Source: Azospirillum griseum
GTDB lineage: Bacteria > Pseudomonadota > Alphaproteobacteria > Azospirillales > Azospirillaceae
Direction: 5' to 3'
DNA: 64,000 nt
NCBI RefSeq assembly: GCF_003966125.1
Contig: NZ_RXMA01000013.1
Coordinates: forward strand, 1 to 64,000
A program made the position numbers and the translations under genes. Positions 1 to 10,188 of this stretch are shown in pieces. The notes beneath the pieces are model-generated. The model had not been told where the DNA came from, made no database searches, and saw nothing but the letters and a program-made list of their open reading frames with translations. How positions within the stretch are numbered: position 1 is the first letter of the stretch; each line of letters begins with the position of its first letter.

Positions 1-163
1 CGGTCGAACGCAGGTTGGAGTCCTTGTCCTGACCAACGATGCCGGCCTCGAAATAGGCGTCGCCGCCGATGGTCATGTCGAACTTCGATTTGGATTGCGC
101 CAGAGCGGAGCCGGACGCGAGCGCGACCGTTGCCGCACCCAGCAGCAGGGCAATGCGTGACAT
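1..163 (-). CDS. Outer-membrane porin, N-terminal fragment (cut by window edge)
   Basis: Only the first 54 codons are present; the gene runs off the left edge. The reading starts at an ATG whose complement is at 161-163 and begins MSRIALLLGAATVALASGS, a typical Sec signal peptide ending near ALA-Q. The mature start (FDMTIGGDAYFEAG) resembles the first beta strand of Gram-negative general porins of alphaproteobacteria. An AGAACAC stretch just upstream is a weak ribosome-binding site. It lies 66 bp downstream of the distal binding-protein gene on the same strand, so it may be read from that transcript or from its own promoter. The porin call rests on the N-terminus alone. Confidence 0.6.
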   Translation of the reverse strand, partial: MSRIALLLGAATVALASGSALAQSKSKFDMTIGGDAYFEAGIVGQDKDSNLRST

Positions 164-228
164 AGTGTGTTCTCCCACAAGCGGTTTCGTGTGTTGGAAT
201 GTGGCCGTGTTTGTTGACTGTCGTTGCG

Positions 229-1509
229 TCAGCGCACGGCCTTGACGCTGGCCACCAGACGCTTGACCGCGTCCTGGGACGACATCTTGCTGTTGAAATG
301 CTGGGTCACGACGTCCGACACCGCACCGACCAGGGCGGCGGGGGCCGCATGGCCGAAGGCGAAGGTCGGAACCGCCCGATCAGCCGGTTGGGCAGCCACC
401 AGATCCGCCGCCGTCGCTTGCCCACAGGAGTCAAGCCCGACGGTGGGCACGTCCCGACGGGGCGGGATCGCCCCCTTGGCAACGCTGAAGGCCAATTGGT
501 TGGCCGGATCCATGATGACGTTGGCAAAGGCGGCCTGGGCCTGTCGTTTGGCCGGATCGGTTTGGCTGAACATCGAGAAGCTGTTGATGAGGAAAGAAAA
601 ATCCTTGGCACTGCCGGGAGCGGGCACGCACAGGAAGTCTCGACCAGCGGCCTTTCCGGCGGCGGTGAACTCACCCTTGGCCCAATCCCCCATGATCTGC
701 ATCGCCGCCTCGCCACGGATCACCATGGCGGTGGCAAGGTTCCAGTCCCGACCGGAAAAATTGGCGTCCACCATGCCGCGCAACCGCCGCATCTGGTCGA
801 ACACCGCGAGCATGGTGGGGCTGTCCAACGCCGCCAAATCGCCTTCCACCAGCGCCTTGCGGTAGAAGGGCACACCGCCCACGCCCAACACGACGTTTTC
901 AAACAGCGTCAGATCCTGCCAGGGCTGACCGCCATGGGCGAGAGGCACGATCCCCGCCGCCTGGAATTTGGGGGCGAGCGCGTTGAACTCCTCCCAACTG
1001 GTTGGCAGGGTGGCTCCGATCTTGTCAAAGGCGGCCTTGCTCGCCCACAGCATGTTGACGCGGTGGATGTTGGTCGGCACCGAGACATAGACGCCATCGA
1101 CCTTGACGAAATCCTGCACCAGCTTGGGCAACACCTCGTCCCAGCGGCTGGCGGCGGCCACGTCGTTGAGATTGCCGAGCAGCCCTTCGCGCGCCCAGTC
1201 GATGATGTCCTGCCCGAGCATCAGCATCGCCGTCGGCGGGTCGCCCGCCGCGATGCGGGCGCGCAACACGGTCTTGGCGTTGCCGCCTCCGCCACCCGCC
1301 ACCGGCTCGTCCTTCCAGCCCACACCCTTGCCGGTCAGATCCGATTTCAGGATGTTGAGCGCCTTTGCCTCCCCGCCTGAGGTCCAGAAATGCAGGACCG
1401 ACACGTCCGACGCCGCCAGCGCCGGATTGGCGCTCAACAGGGCCGCGCACGCCACGGAGGCAACCCGACGCCGGGTGCATGATCCGATCACACGAGACAG
1501 AAAACCCAT
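229..1509 (-). CDS. Sugar ABC transporter substrate-binding protein (distal paralog)
   Basis: This 426-residue periplasmic binding protein belongs to the family 1 (glucose/maltose-type) extracellular solute-binding proteins. A signal peptide covers about residues 1-33 (SANPALA-ASDV). The mature part starts with VSVLHFWTSGGEAKALN, the usual opening of GtsA-like glucose binding proteins. It is clearly paralogous to the binding protein at 12176-13444: both share [24 protein letters not shown] and [11 protein letters not shown]. It has no permease next to it and sits last in the island, just after the chemoreceptor gene. A perfect LacI-type palindrome lies 30 bp upstream of the ATG, so it probably has its own regulated promoter. 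A strong AGGGGGG ribosome-binding site precedes the start. It may be a second specificity for the same importer or a ligand carrier for the chemoreceptor (inference). Confidence 0.88.
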   Translation of the reverse strand: MGFLSRVIGSCTRRRVASVACAALLSANPALAASDVSVLHFWTSGGEAKALNILKSDLTGKGVGWKDEPVAGGGGGNAKTVLRARIAAGDPPTAMLMLGQDIIDWAREGLLGNLNDVAAASRWDEVLPKLVQDFVKVDGVYVSVPTNIHRVNMLWASKAAFDKIGATLPTSWEEFNALAPKFQAAGIVPLAHGGQPWQDLTLFENVVLGVGGVPFYRKALVEGDLAALDSPTMLAVFDQMRRLRGMVDANFSGRDWNLATAMVIRGEAAMQIMGDWAKGEFTAAGKAAGRDFLCVPAPGSAKDFSFLINSFSMFSQTDPAKRQAQAAFANVIMDPANQLAFSVAKGAIPPRRDVPTVGLDSCGQATAADLVAAQPADRAVPTFAFGHAAPAALVGAVSDVVTQHFNSKMSSQDAVKRLVASVKAVR

Positions 1510-1538
1510 GTTCCCCCCTATCCGTTCGGTTGATGCTT

Positions 1539-1554
1539 ATTGGAACGTTCCAAT
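1539..1554. promoter_or_regulatory. LacI-family operator before the distal binding protein
   Basis: ATTGGAACGTTCCAAT is a perfect 16-bp palindrome with the central CG step usual for LacI-family sites. It lies between the chemoreceptor stop and the binding-protein start, followed on the minus strand by a short leader. Its TGGAACGTTCCA core is identical to two sites upstream of the lacI-family gene at 18549-19589 and to one inside the aldehyde dehydrogenase gene. Binding by that regulator is inferred. Confidence 0.8.
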
Positions 1555-1586
1555 TTTTAAAGACGCTACGACGCTTCCCGGCACGG

Positions 1587-4082
1587 TCAGGCCCGCACGG
1601 TGTCGAGAAAGCCCGACAGGGTCCGCCGCAGGGCGGCGGCCTGTTCGTTCAACGCCTGGGCGGTGCGGAGCACCTGTTCAGCGGAGCCGCCCGACCGTAT
1701 GGCGGAATCGCTGACCTCGACGATGGTCTGGCTGGCCTCCGCCGTGCTGGCGGCGGCCCCCTGGACGCAACGGGCGATCTCCTGGGTGGCCGCCCCCTGC
1801 TCCTCGATGGCGGCGGAGATCGCGGCGGAGATGCCGTTGATCTCCTGGATGCGCCCGCCGATGGTGGCGATGGCACGCACCGCCTCCAGCGTCGCCTCCT
1901 GCACTGCGCCGACCTGGGCGACAATCCCGTCGGTCGTGCGTTCGGTTTGTTCGGCCAGCGCCTTGACCTCGTTCGCCACCACGGTGAAACCGCGACCGGC
2001 CTCACCGGCCCGGGCGGCTTCGATGGTGGCGTTCAGGGCCAGAAGCTTGGTCTGCTGCGCCACCAGACTGATCATGCCGATGGCATCGCCGATCCGCTGG
2101 CCGGATTGCTCCAGCGCACGCACCGTGCGGTTGGTCGCGGCGGCTTCCGTCACCGCCGTGGCCGCTACCCCGTTGGCCCGGGACACCTGCACGCCGATCT
2201 CGGCGATGGAGGCGCTGAGCTGTTCGGCCGCCGCCGCCACCGTCTGCACATCCTGCAGCGCGCTGTCCGCCGCGCGGGCAGCCGCCACCGACTGGGAGCG
2301 GGTGTGTCCGGCGATGCCGGAGAGATCCTCCGCCGCACGGTGCATCCCATCCGCCGCCTCGCCCAGCGACCCGACCACGGCCGACACGCCGCGTTCGAAA
2401 TCGTCGGCCAGCGCCAACCGGGCGGCGCGACGATCCGCGCCGGCCCGCAGGCGTTCGGCCTCCGCATCGGCGCGGGCCTGTTCAGCGTCGGCGGCCTTGT
2501 CGCGGAAAACGACCAGAGCGCGGGCCATCGCCCCGATCTCGTCACCGCTCGCCACCGCCGGAACCGGGGCATCGAGTCGCCCGCCGGAAATCGCCGCCAT
2601 CGCCCGCCCCAAATCGACGAGCGGCGTGACCACCCGCCGCCCGACATAGAGCAAGCCGATCGCCGCCCCCAGCAGCACCGACAACAACGCCGCCCCGATC
2701 AGCCACAGCCGTCCGGAATCCAGCACCCCCGCCACCGCCTGTGCGGCATGGTTGACCTGGGCCTCCACCGCCCGCTCCAACCCGCCGACCGCTGTGGCCA
2801 CCGCCGCCGCACCGTCCTGGATGCCGCGCCGGGCCTCGTCGGCGGCGCGCCCAGCCTCCAGCACCGTCCGCCGCGCCGCGATCACACCCGATCCGGTGTC
2901 GGCCAGCTTGCGGGCGTTGGCGACCAGCGGGGACTCGTTTGCGCCCTCGCCCGCCACGCGCCCGGCCAGCTCCCGGATCCGTTCGCCCAGCCCGGCCCAG
3001 CCCTCGGCCAACATCGCCAGCCGGTCGAGATCGGGGGTCACGGCGATTTCACCCAGCAGGCCGCGCCCGAGATTGACGGTGGCGATCAGATCCTGAAGGG
3101 CTGTCAACTCTTCCAACCCGATGCGGGTGACGGCGGAAATTTCGGCGTCGATGGCCTTGGCAAGCTGCCGCCCGGCGTCCTGCACCTCGCCACGGGCCGC
3201 CACCGTGGCCGGGGAGACGGTGGCGAGAACATCGCTTTGCAGCGCGGTCAGATCGGCCCGTTCCTGCGCCGACACCCCCTTGGCCCCCTCGGCCAAGGCG
3301 CGACGGTCGAGCAGGCGGGTGATGTTGACGGCCAAAGGGGCCTCGCGGGTTTCGCCGACGATCCGCACCATCGCCGTGGTCATCCGACGGCTGAGACCAT
3401 CAAACTGCTGGGCCAGGGTCGCTTTTTCCTCCTCCCCCGCGCCGGGCAGGGCAAGCAGGGTGGCGTAGGCCAGATTGGCATCGGCCCGCAGCTCATAGGT
3501 GGTGGTCAGGCGCGGCATCAACTCGCCCACCAGGCGGCGGATGCGGTCGGTGCTGACGTTGCGCAGCCGCTCGGCGGCGGTTTCGGCGTTGACACGGGCG
3601 GCGCGCAGGGTCGGTCCCGACGCGGCGATGAAGCTGGCGTGCAGACGACCGACCTCCGCCGACCGCGCGGCCAAACCCTCGGTGGCGGTCAGGGTGGCGT
3701 CCACCGCCTGATCCAGCCGATCGATCCCCTCCCCCAACGTTCCGGCGGCCTCGGCCACCGCCGCGCTGTCCGCCCCGGCGTCGGTCAAGCGGGCGAGGCG
3801 TCCGGTCAAACGGTTGCGCAGCTCCGTCAAACCGCCAACGGCACGGGCGCGGTCCGTCTGGCTGCGGGCGTTGGCAAGTGGAACGGTGGCGGCCACCAGT
3901 TCGGTCGCGGCGTCCTTCAGCCCCTGGGCGTCGCGGGCCAGCGGCAGGGCGTGGTCGGTGATGTCCGTCACCGCCTGATCCACCAGCCGATAGGACACCA
4001 ACCCGACGCCCCCTGCCAATATCGTCAGGGAGGACGCCGCCGCAAAAGCCCCCAGCAGGCGGGGCCGCAGACCGAGTGTCAT
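1587..4082 (-). CDS. Methyl-accepting chemotaxis protein
   Basis: This 831-residue transmembrane chemoreceptor has a first membrane segment at about residues 10-33 and a long helical periplasmic part of about 420 residues rich in Ala, Arg and Glu. The second membrane segment is at about 459-480, followed by a HAMP domain at about 480-535 and a cytoplasmic signalling hairpin at about 560-831. The conserved hairpin tip is [20 protein letters not shown] at 680-699; the residue before it is Lys (QTK) where many receptors have Asn. There is no C-terminal CheB/CheR docking pentapeptide. The start chosen is the ATG just before the first membrane helix; longer readings add an unlikely Cys/Arg-rich stretch. 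It lies inside the catabolic island, 43 bp after the Dabb gene, which suggests chemotaxis toward the island's substrate. Confidence 0.93.
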   Translation of the reverse strand: MTLGLRPRLLGAFAAASSLTILAGGVGLVSYRLVDQAVTDITDHALPLARDAQGLKDAATELVAATVPLANARSQTDRARAVGGLTELRNRLTGRLARLTDAGADSAAVAEAAGTLGEGIDRLDQAVDATLTATEGLAARSAEVGRLHASFIAASGPTLRAARVNAETAAERLRNVSTDRIRRLVGELMPRLTTTYELRADANLAYATLLALPGAGEEEKATLAQQFDGLSRRMTTAMVRIVGETREAPLAVNITRLLDRRALAEGAKGVSAQERADLTALQSDVLATVSPATVAARGEVQDAGRQLAKAIDAEISAVTRIGLEELTALQDLIATVNLGRGLLGEIAVTPDLDRLAMLAEGWAGLGERIRELAGRVAGEGANESPLVANARKLADTGSGVIAARRTVLEAGRAADEARRGIQDGAAAVATAVGGLERAVEAQVNHAAQAVAGVLDSGRLWLIGAALLSVLLGAAIGLLYVGRRVVTPLVDLGRAMAAISGGRLDAPVPAVASGDEIGAMARALVVFRDKAADAEQARADAEAERLRAGADRRAARLALADDFERGVSAVVGSLGEAADGMHRAAEDLSGIAGHTRSQSVAAARAADSALQDVQTVAAAAEQLSASIAEIGVQVSRANGVAATAVTEAAATNRTVRALEQSGQRIGDAIGMISLVAQQTKLLALNATIEAARAGEAGRGFTVVANEVKALAEQTERTTDGIVAQVGAVQEATLEAVRAIATIGGRIQEINGISAAISAAIEEQGAATQEIARCVQGAAASTAEASQTIVEVSDSAIRSGGSAEQVLRTAQALNEQAAALRRTLSGFLDTVRA

Positions 4083-4125
4083 TGCGGATGCCTTTCGTTG
4101 TGGCGTTGCGCGACCGCGCAACACG

Positions 4126-4431
4126 TCAAAGCGCGTGATCGAGCACCTGCACACGGGCCAGAATCGGCGCGATGTGGTCGCGGATCACCCGCAGGTGCAC
4201 GGGATGGGTGAGGTAGAGGTCGCGCGCCGCCAGATCGGCGAAGGTCATGACCACGCCGTAATCGAAGCCCTGACCATGCGGTTCCGGGCTGATCTGCGGA
4301 CCGCCGGTGCAGGACAGCAGGCCGGGAATCAGCCCCGGCAGAGCGTGCAGCGCCTGCACGCAGGCCGCGCGCTGCTCGTCCGTGGCGCTCTCGGTCCAGC
4401 CGAACAGAACGATGTGGTTGATTTTGGCCAT
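4126..4431 (-). CDS. Dabb (stress-responsive A/B barrel) domain protein
   Basis: This 101-residue protein matches the dimeric alpha/beta-barrel (Dabb) family. It opens with [12 protein letters not shown] and has the usual PG..S...G pattern and a [20 protein letters not shown] core, ending in an HIAPILARV helix. Single-domain Dabb proteins are homodimers found in many sugar and aromatic catabolic clusters. Some act as cyclases or isomerases, but most have no known activity. It sits between the UPF0303 gene and the chemoreceptor gene on the same strand and is probably co-transcribed with them. His5, His52 and the His near the C-terminus are candidate active-site residues, but the sequence does not establish a reaction. 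Confidence 0.8.
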   Translation of the reverse strand: MAKINHIVLFGWTESATDEQRAACVQALHALPGLIPGLLSCTGGPQISPEPHGQGFDYGVVMTFADLAARDLYLTHPVHLRVIRDHIAPILARVQVLDHAL

Positions 4432-4525
4432 GACAAAGGGTTCTCCACCGCGTGAAGCAAGCCGGGTCGGACGGAAAAGGCAGGGTGTGGCGGCCCCTGC
4501 GCCGTGTGTCAGCGTGTGCTGCGTC

Positions 4526-5008
4526 TCAGCGCTGCGGCTGCCCGTGCGCCGCTTGGGCCAACTGGTCCAGCACCCCGACGATCAGGGCGTGATCGGCCTC
4601 GTGCGGCAGACCGGACACGCCAATGCCCCCCACCATCTGCGCCCCGATGCGGATCGGGAACACGCCGCCATGGTCGGCCATCGGCCGCTGCACGCTGGGG
4701 TTGGCGGCCAGCGTCCGTTCGCGCGCGCGCAGATCATGGTGAAGCCACAGGGTGCTGCGGCCAAAATGCGCCAACGCGGCGAATTTCAGGTCGAGCCACG
4801 CGTCGTTGCTGGCGCAGGTCCCGTCCAGCGCGGCGGCGAACAGCACACGGCCTCCCACCACGATGCGGATGGCGACCGGGGCCGGGGCGGCGGCGACCAG
4901 GGCCTGACCGATCGCCCAGGCCTGGGCGAAGTCAAAACGGTCGAAGGTCAGCCGGTTTTCCTCCGCTTCGATGTCGGCGCGGCGGGCGGCGTGTTGGTCG
5001 GGTGTCAT
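4526..5008 (-). CDS. UPF0303 / HbpS-like (DUF336) domain protein
   Basis: This 160-residue cytoplasmic protein is of the heme-degrading or HbpS-like domain superfamily (UPF0303 branch). Features seen are FAQAWAIGQAL, a VVGGRVLF strand, a DLKFAALAHFGRST helix and the closing MVGGIGVSGLPHEADHALIV strand-helix, which is characteristic of the fold. Its ATG overlaps the TGA of the upstream GMC dehydrogenase gene (ATGA), so the two are translationally coupled. HbpS and GlcG relatives bind heme or small ligands and often sit in glycolate, polyol and alcohol oxidation operons. Here it may protect or assist the flavin dehydrogenase. The exact activity is unknown. Confidence 0.8.
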   Translation of the reverse strand: MTPDQHAARRADIEAEENRLTFDRFDFAQAWAIGQALVAAAPAPVAIRIVVGGRVLFAAALDGTCASNDAWLDLKFAALAHFGRSTLWLHHDLRARERTLAANPSVQRPMADHGGVFPIRIGAQMVGGIGVSGLPHEADHALIVGVLDQLAQAAHGQPQR

Positions 5009-6642
5009 GACACATCCTCAAGAGTGCGGGCGGAAGAAACGGAACTAACAACAGGCAGGGTGCGCCCGGCAACCAGATCGGCCCCCTTTTCACCGATCAT
5101 GATGGTGGGGGCGTTGGTGTTGCTGCTGACCAGCAGGGGCATGACCGAACTGTCGATCACCCGCAGCCCGTCCAGCCCGCGCACCTTCAGGTCGGGCGTG
5201 ACCACCGCGTCGGCGTCACGGCCCATCTTGCAGGTTCCAACCGGGTGGTAATCGGTTTTGGCGGTGCGGGCGGCGTAGGCGGCGATGGCCTCGTCGCTCT
5301 CCTCCGTCGGGCCGGGGAAGCGTTCGGCCATGATGAAGGGCGCGAAGGCGCTTTGCCGCATGATCTCCCGCGCCATCCGGAATCCCTGGATCGACATGGC
5401 ACGGTCATAGGGGTCGGCCCAGTAATTGGGATCGATCAGCGGGGCCGCGAACGGGTCGGCGCTCGCCAACTCCACCGTGCCCCGGCTGCGCGGGCGCAGG
5501 AAGGCGGAGTTGAGGGTGACGCCGCAGTTGCGCAACCGCTCCAACCCGGCCTCGATGCCCGATCCCAGCATGAAATGGAACTGGATGTCGGGCGTGGGGG
5601 CACTGGGGTCGGCCCAGGCAAAGCCCCCGGCCTCGGCCAGGTTGGACGTGACCGGCCCCTGGCGGAACAGCAGATACTGCAACCCCGCCCACAGCGTTTT
5701 GTCGAGACGGGTGTGCTTGTCGTAACTGTAAGGCCCGCTGCATTCCGACACGACATACAGGTCGAGATGGTCCTGCAGATTGCGCCCGACACCGGGCAGA
5801 TCGTGAGTCACGGTGACACCGGCGCGTGTCAACCCGTCCGCCGGTCCGATGCCTGAGAGCATCAGCAGCTTGGGCGAACCAATCGCCCCCGACGTGACCA
5901 GCACCTCGCGCGCGGCGGTGAAGCGCTCCACCCGGCGGGTCCGCGGGTCGATGGCCTCCACCCCGACCGCGCGCCCCTTTTCCAGCAGGATGCGCGAGGC
6001 CTGAAGACCGGTGCGCACCGTCAGGTTGGGCCGACGGCGCGCCGGATGAAGATAGGCGACGGCGGCGCTGGAGCGGCGGCCATGGCGTTGTGTGACTTGA
6101 TAAAAACCGCAACCATCCTGCCGCTCGCCGTTGAAATCGGGGTTGTAGCGGTGCCCGGCCTGCTGGGCGGCGCGGATGAACACCTTGCTCATCGGGTGCG
6201 GGCTGATCGGGTCGGACACGCCGAGCGGACCGCCGTCGGCGTGCCAGGTGTCGCACAGCCGTTCGTTGTCCTCCGCCCGCTTGAAATAGGGCAGCACATC
6301 CGCCGCCGTCCAGCCGTCGCACCCCGCCGCCGCCCACCCGTCGTAATCCGCCGCGTTGCCGCGCGTGTAGACCTGCGCGTTGATCGAGCTGCCGCCGCCG
6401 ATGACGCGCCCTTGGGCAAACAGCATGGCGCGGTTGCCGAGATGGCGTTGCGGCACCGTGCGATAGCCCCAGGTCACACCGCCGGAGGTCAGCTTGGCGA
6501 AGCCGACGGGCATGTGGATGTAGGGGTTCAGGTCACGCCCCCCGGCCTCCAGCAGCAGGACGCGGACGTTGGGGTCCTCGGTCAACCGCGCCGCCAGGAC
6601 GCAGCCCGCCGGACCGCCCCCGGTGATGATGTAGTCGTGCAT
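5005..6642 (-). CDS. GMC-family FAD-dependent alcohol dehydrogenase (choline dehydrogenase-like)
   Basis: This 545-residue flavoprotein probably oxidises a primary alcohol to an aldehyde. The N-terminus carries the FAD fold (IITGGGPAGC, Gly8-Gly13), then the GMC signatures QGRVIGGGSSINAQVY and TSGAIGSPKLLMLSGIGP. The catalytic pair in the C-terminal motifs HPVGTCKMG and SSNTNAPT is at about His466 and Asn510. Length and layout match choline dehydrogenase, AlkJ and polyethylene-glycol dehydrogenase relatives. The start was chosen at the ATG just before the FAD strand, preceded by AAGGAAGAG. It overlaps the next gene by four bases and follows the SDR gene by 44 bp. With the aldehyde dehydrogenase at 13480-15006 it could give alcohol-to-acid oxidation. 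The substrate is not deducible. Confidence 0.9.
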   Translation of the reverse strand: MHDYIITGGGPAGCVLAARLTEDPNVRVLLLEAGGRDLNPYIHMPVGFAKLTSGGVTWGYRTVPQRHLGNRAMLFAQGRVIGGGSSINAQVYTRGNAADYDGWAAAGCDGWTAADVLPYFKRAEDNERLCDTWHADGGPLGVSDPISPHPMSKVFIRAAQQAGHRYNPDFNGERQDGCGFYQVTQRHGRRSSAAVAYLHPARRRPNLTVRTGLQASRILLEKGRAVGVEAIDPRTRRVERFTAAREVLVTSGAIGSPKLLMLSGIGPADGLTRAGVTVTHDLPGVGRNLQDHLDLYVVSECSGPYSYDKHTRLDKTLWAGLQYLLFRQGPVTSNLAEAGGFAWADPSAPTPDIQFHFMLGSGIEAGLERLRNCGVTLNSAFLRPRSRGTVELASADPFAAPLIDPNYWADPYDRAMSIQGFRMAREIMRQSAFAPFIMAERFPGPTEESDEAIAAYAARTAKTDYHPVGTCKMGRDADAVVTPDLKVRGLDGLRVIDSSVMPLLVSSNTNAPTIMIGEKGADLVAGRTLPVVSSVSSARTLEDVS

Positions 6643-6686
6643 GGCGCTCTTCCTTGCCGAAACCGACGCCGTCGCGGGCGTCGCCC

Positions 6687-7505
6687 TCACAATCTCTGAA
6701 TGGACAGGCCGCCGTCGGCCTGGATGACGCTGCCGCTGGCAAAGGCAAATCCACCGCCCGCCAACGCGGTCACAACCGATCCGATGTCGCGGCCCTCGCC
6801 CCAGCGGCCCTGTGGAACCAGCCCCCCGGCGATCAGGGCGTCGTATTTTCCGGCCACCCCGCTGGTCATTTCGGTGCGGATGATTCCAGGCCGGACCTCG
6901 AACACACCGATGCCGCTTTGCGCCAAACGCAGGGCAAACAGCTGGTTCATCATCGCCAGACCGGCCTTGGACACGCAATAGTCTCCGCGCTCGGGCGAGG
7001 CCATTGCGGCGCTGACCGACGACACGGTGATGAGGCTGCGCGCCGCCCCGTCGCTGGGCGGATGGTCGAGCATCCACCGGGCGACCGCCTGGGTGAAGAA
7101 CAGCGTCCCGCGCAGATTGACGTCAATCACCCGGTCGAAATTCTCCGGCGTCAGGGCCAGCAGGTCGCCGCGCACGGGAGACCCGATGCCCGCGTTGTTG
7201 ACCAGGCAATCGATGCGGCCCAAGACCTCGGCGACCTGTCCCACCACCCCGGCGTGCTCGTCCAGCGCGGCGAGGTCGCTGGCGATGGCCAGCCCCCGCC
7301 CGCCCCGCGCGGCGATGGTGTCGACGATGGCGTCGCTCTGCGCGTCCACCGTCCGGGCGGTGAAGGCGACGTCGAACCCGGCGTCCGCCAGCGCCTCGAC
7401 AATCGCCCGTCCGATGCCTTGACGTCCGCCGGTGACAAGCGCCACGGGTCGGGTGCCGATGGACGCGGCGGCGGAGGTGGTGGGAGAAACGGCGGTGTGG
7501 CTCAT
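6687..7505 (-). CDS. Short-chain dehydrogenase/reductase (3-ketoacyl-ACP reductase-like)
   Basis: This 272-residue classical SDR has a nucleotide-binding TGGRQGIG at about 25-32, NNAG at about 103-106, and the catalytic set Ser163, Tyr176 and Lys180 (VSSVS...YCVSK). Its C-terminus (GSVIQADGGLSIQRL) is that of FabG-like enzymes; the NAD versus NADP preference is not clear. Its ATG overlaps the stop of the upstream GMC gene (ATGA), which shows coupling. Lying between two GMC dehydrogenase genes, it may oxidise a secondary hydroxyl or reduce a keto product of one of them (inference). The start was set at the overlapping ATG; the first 18 residues are a non-conserved tail. Confidence 0.9.
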   Translation of the reverse strand: MSHTAVSPTTSAAASIGTRPVALVTGGRQGIGRAIVEALADAGFDVAFTARTVDAQSDAIVDTIAARGGRGLAIASDLAALDEHAGVVGQVAEVLGRIDCLVNNAGIGSPVRGDLLALTPENFDRVIDVNLRGTLFFTQAVARWMLDHPPSDGAARSLITVSSVSAAMASPERGDYCVSKAGLAMMNQLFALRLAQSGIGVFEVRPGIIRTEMTSGVAGKYDALIAGGLVPQGRWGEGRDIGSVVTALAGGGFAFASGSVIQADGGLSIQRL

Positions 7506-9073
7506 GACACGGCTCCTGGTGCGCGCGCCACGCTGGCGCTCCCGACCGATGCGGGGGCGGCGGCGCGCGTCTTGATGATGTGGTCGGCGGTGCGCAGGGC
7601 CTGCGCCGCGATGGTCAGCGCCGGGTTGACGGCGGCGGAGGAAGGGAAAAACCCGCTGTCCACCACGAACAGATTCTCGATCTCCCAGCTTCGACAGAAA
7701 GGATCGAGCACCGACGTGGCGGGGTCGTCGCCAAAGCGAACGGTCCCACACTGGTGCGACGTGGTCGCCAGCCCCATCCGCTTGGTCAACGTCAGCGGAT
7801 ACCCTGCCCGCCGCATCATTCGCGCAGTGGCTCGGACCAGCGCCCAATGGCCGGTGAGGTTGTTCGGGGTCCAGGCCAGCCGGATCCGGTCGCCGTCCAG
7901 CGTCACCCGGTTGTCGGGATCGGGCAGGTCCTCCGACATCACCCACCAATCGACGCTGCGGGCGGTGGCGGCGCGCATGACCGCAGCGGGAACCAGCGGC
8001 GCGGCGGCGGTCAACATCCCGGCCTGAAGCTTGCCCAGCAGCTGCAGGTTGCCCATCGGTCGGTCGAACCCCGGCCCATGGAAATAAAAGTCGTTGATCG
8101 CCAACGTCTTTTGAAAACGCGTCGGGTTGCGGCGCGGACCAAAGGCCATCAGCGCGGTGTTGTTGTGCGCCATGTAGTTGCGGCCAAGCTGGCCGGAACG
8201 GTTGCTCAAGCCCTGCGGGTGGCGGGCGTTGGCCGAGCGCAGCAGCAGCGCCGCCGAATTGACCGCCCCGGCGGCCACCACCACCAAACCGGCGCTCACC
8301 CGCCGCTGGTCACCGTCACGCTCCAGCAGCACGCTGTCAAGGCGCCGACCGTCGGGCGTCGTGTCGAGCCGCAGCGCGCGGGTGCGCGTGACCAGCGTCA
8401 CCGACCCCGACCGCAGGGCGGGGAGCACCGCGCGGGTTTCCGCATCGCCCTTCGCCCCGACCATGCAGGGAAAGCCGTCGCAGGTGGCGCAGCGCTGGCA
8501 GGTGCCGCCGCTGCCCTCCGTCACCGGGCGGTCGATGGTGGACGGGATCGGGAAGGGCGACAGCCCTTGCGCCGTCAGCCGGTCGGCCAGCTCGGCGATC
8601 CGTTCCTCATGCTCCAGCGGGGGCAGAGGATAGGGTGCGCGGCGCGGCGGTTCGGTGGGGTCGCCCCCCGTGGCACCGCCAACGCGGTAGAGCGCTTCGG
8701 CCCTGTCGTACCAGGGGGCCAGGGTGGCGTAATCAACCGGCCAGGCGGGGGACAGCCCGTCAGCGTGCTCCAGCGTGTCGAAATCAGCGGCCCGCAGCCG
8801 GAACATCGCCGCACCGAACAGCTTGCTGTTGCCGCCGACGCAGTAGTGGACGCCGGGGAAGAAGGGTCGCCCATGGCGGTCGCTCCATTCGTCGCGCGCG
8901 CGGTAGCGCCCTTCGCCGAACACCGCCGCCACGCTCCAGTTCGCCGCCTCGGCGGGCAGACGGTCGCCACGCTCGACCAGCAGGATCGACGCCCCGCTGT
9001 CCTTCAGCGCGTGGACCAACGTGCCGCCGCCGATGCCGCTGCCGATGACGACGATGTCATAGTGGCTGTCCAT
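7502..9073 (-). CDS. GMC-family oxidoreductase with cysteine cluster
   Basis: This 523-residue FAD oxidoreductase starts MDSHYDIVVIGSGIGGGT, with the dinucleotide fold at residues 6-17. It continues with YCVGGNSKLFG and ends with the GMC catalytic region TTSHQCGT (about His440) and VNPALTIAAQALR (about Asn483). Before residue 220 it has a Cys-rich segment, GGTCQRCATCDGFPC, as seen in the gluconate, sorbosone and glucoside 3-dehydrogenase branch. The choline dehydrogenase branch lacks it, so this is not a recent duplicate of the GMC gene at 5005-6642. It begins 10 bp after the ABC ATPase gene and is coupled to the SDR gene downstream. It may oxidise a sugar or polyol ring hydroxyl. No Tat signal or partner cytochrome gene is visible nearby. 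Confidence 0.87.
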   Translation of the reverse strand: MDSHYDIVVIGSGIGGGTLVHALKDSGASILLVERGDRLPAEAANWSVAAVFGEGRYRARDEWSDRHGRPFFPGVHYCVGGNSKLFGAAMFRLRAADFDTLEHADGLSPAWPVDYATLAPWYDRAEALYRVGGATGGDPTEPPRRAPYPLPPLEHEERIAELADRLTAQGLSPFPIPSTIDRPVTEGSGGTCQRCATCDGFPCMVGAKGDAETRAVLPALRSGSVTLVTRTRALRLDTTPDGRRLDSVLLERDGDQRRVSAGLVVVAAGAVNSAALLLRSANARHPQGLSNRSGQLGRNYMAHNNTALMAFGPRRNPTRFQKTLAINDFYFHGPGFDRPMGNLQLLGKLQAGMLTAAAPLVPAAVMRAATARSVDWWVMSEDLPDPDNRVTLDGDRIRLAWTPNNLTGHWALVRATARMMRRAGYPLTLTKRMGLATTSHQCGTVRFGDDPATSVLDPFCRSWEIENLFVVDSGFFPSSAAVNPALTIAAQALRTADHIIKTRAAAPASVGSASVARAPGAVS

Positions 9074-9083
9074 CGCCCGTTCC

Positions 9084-10184
<1,101 letters not shown>

Positions 10185-10188
10185 GGCC

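Noticed and set aside
1365..4211. Very long open frame on the plus strand across the chemoreceptor gene
   Set aside because: The product is rich in Arg, Gly, His and Gln with no domain, and the opposite strand encodes a complete chemoreceptor. It is a high-GC antisense shadow.
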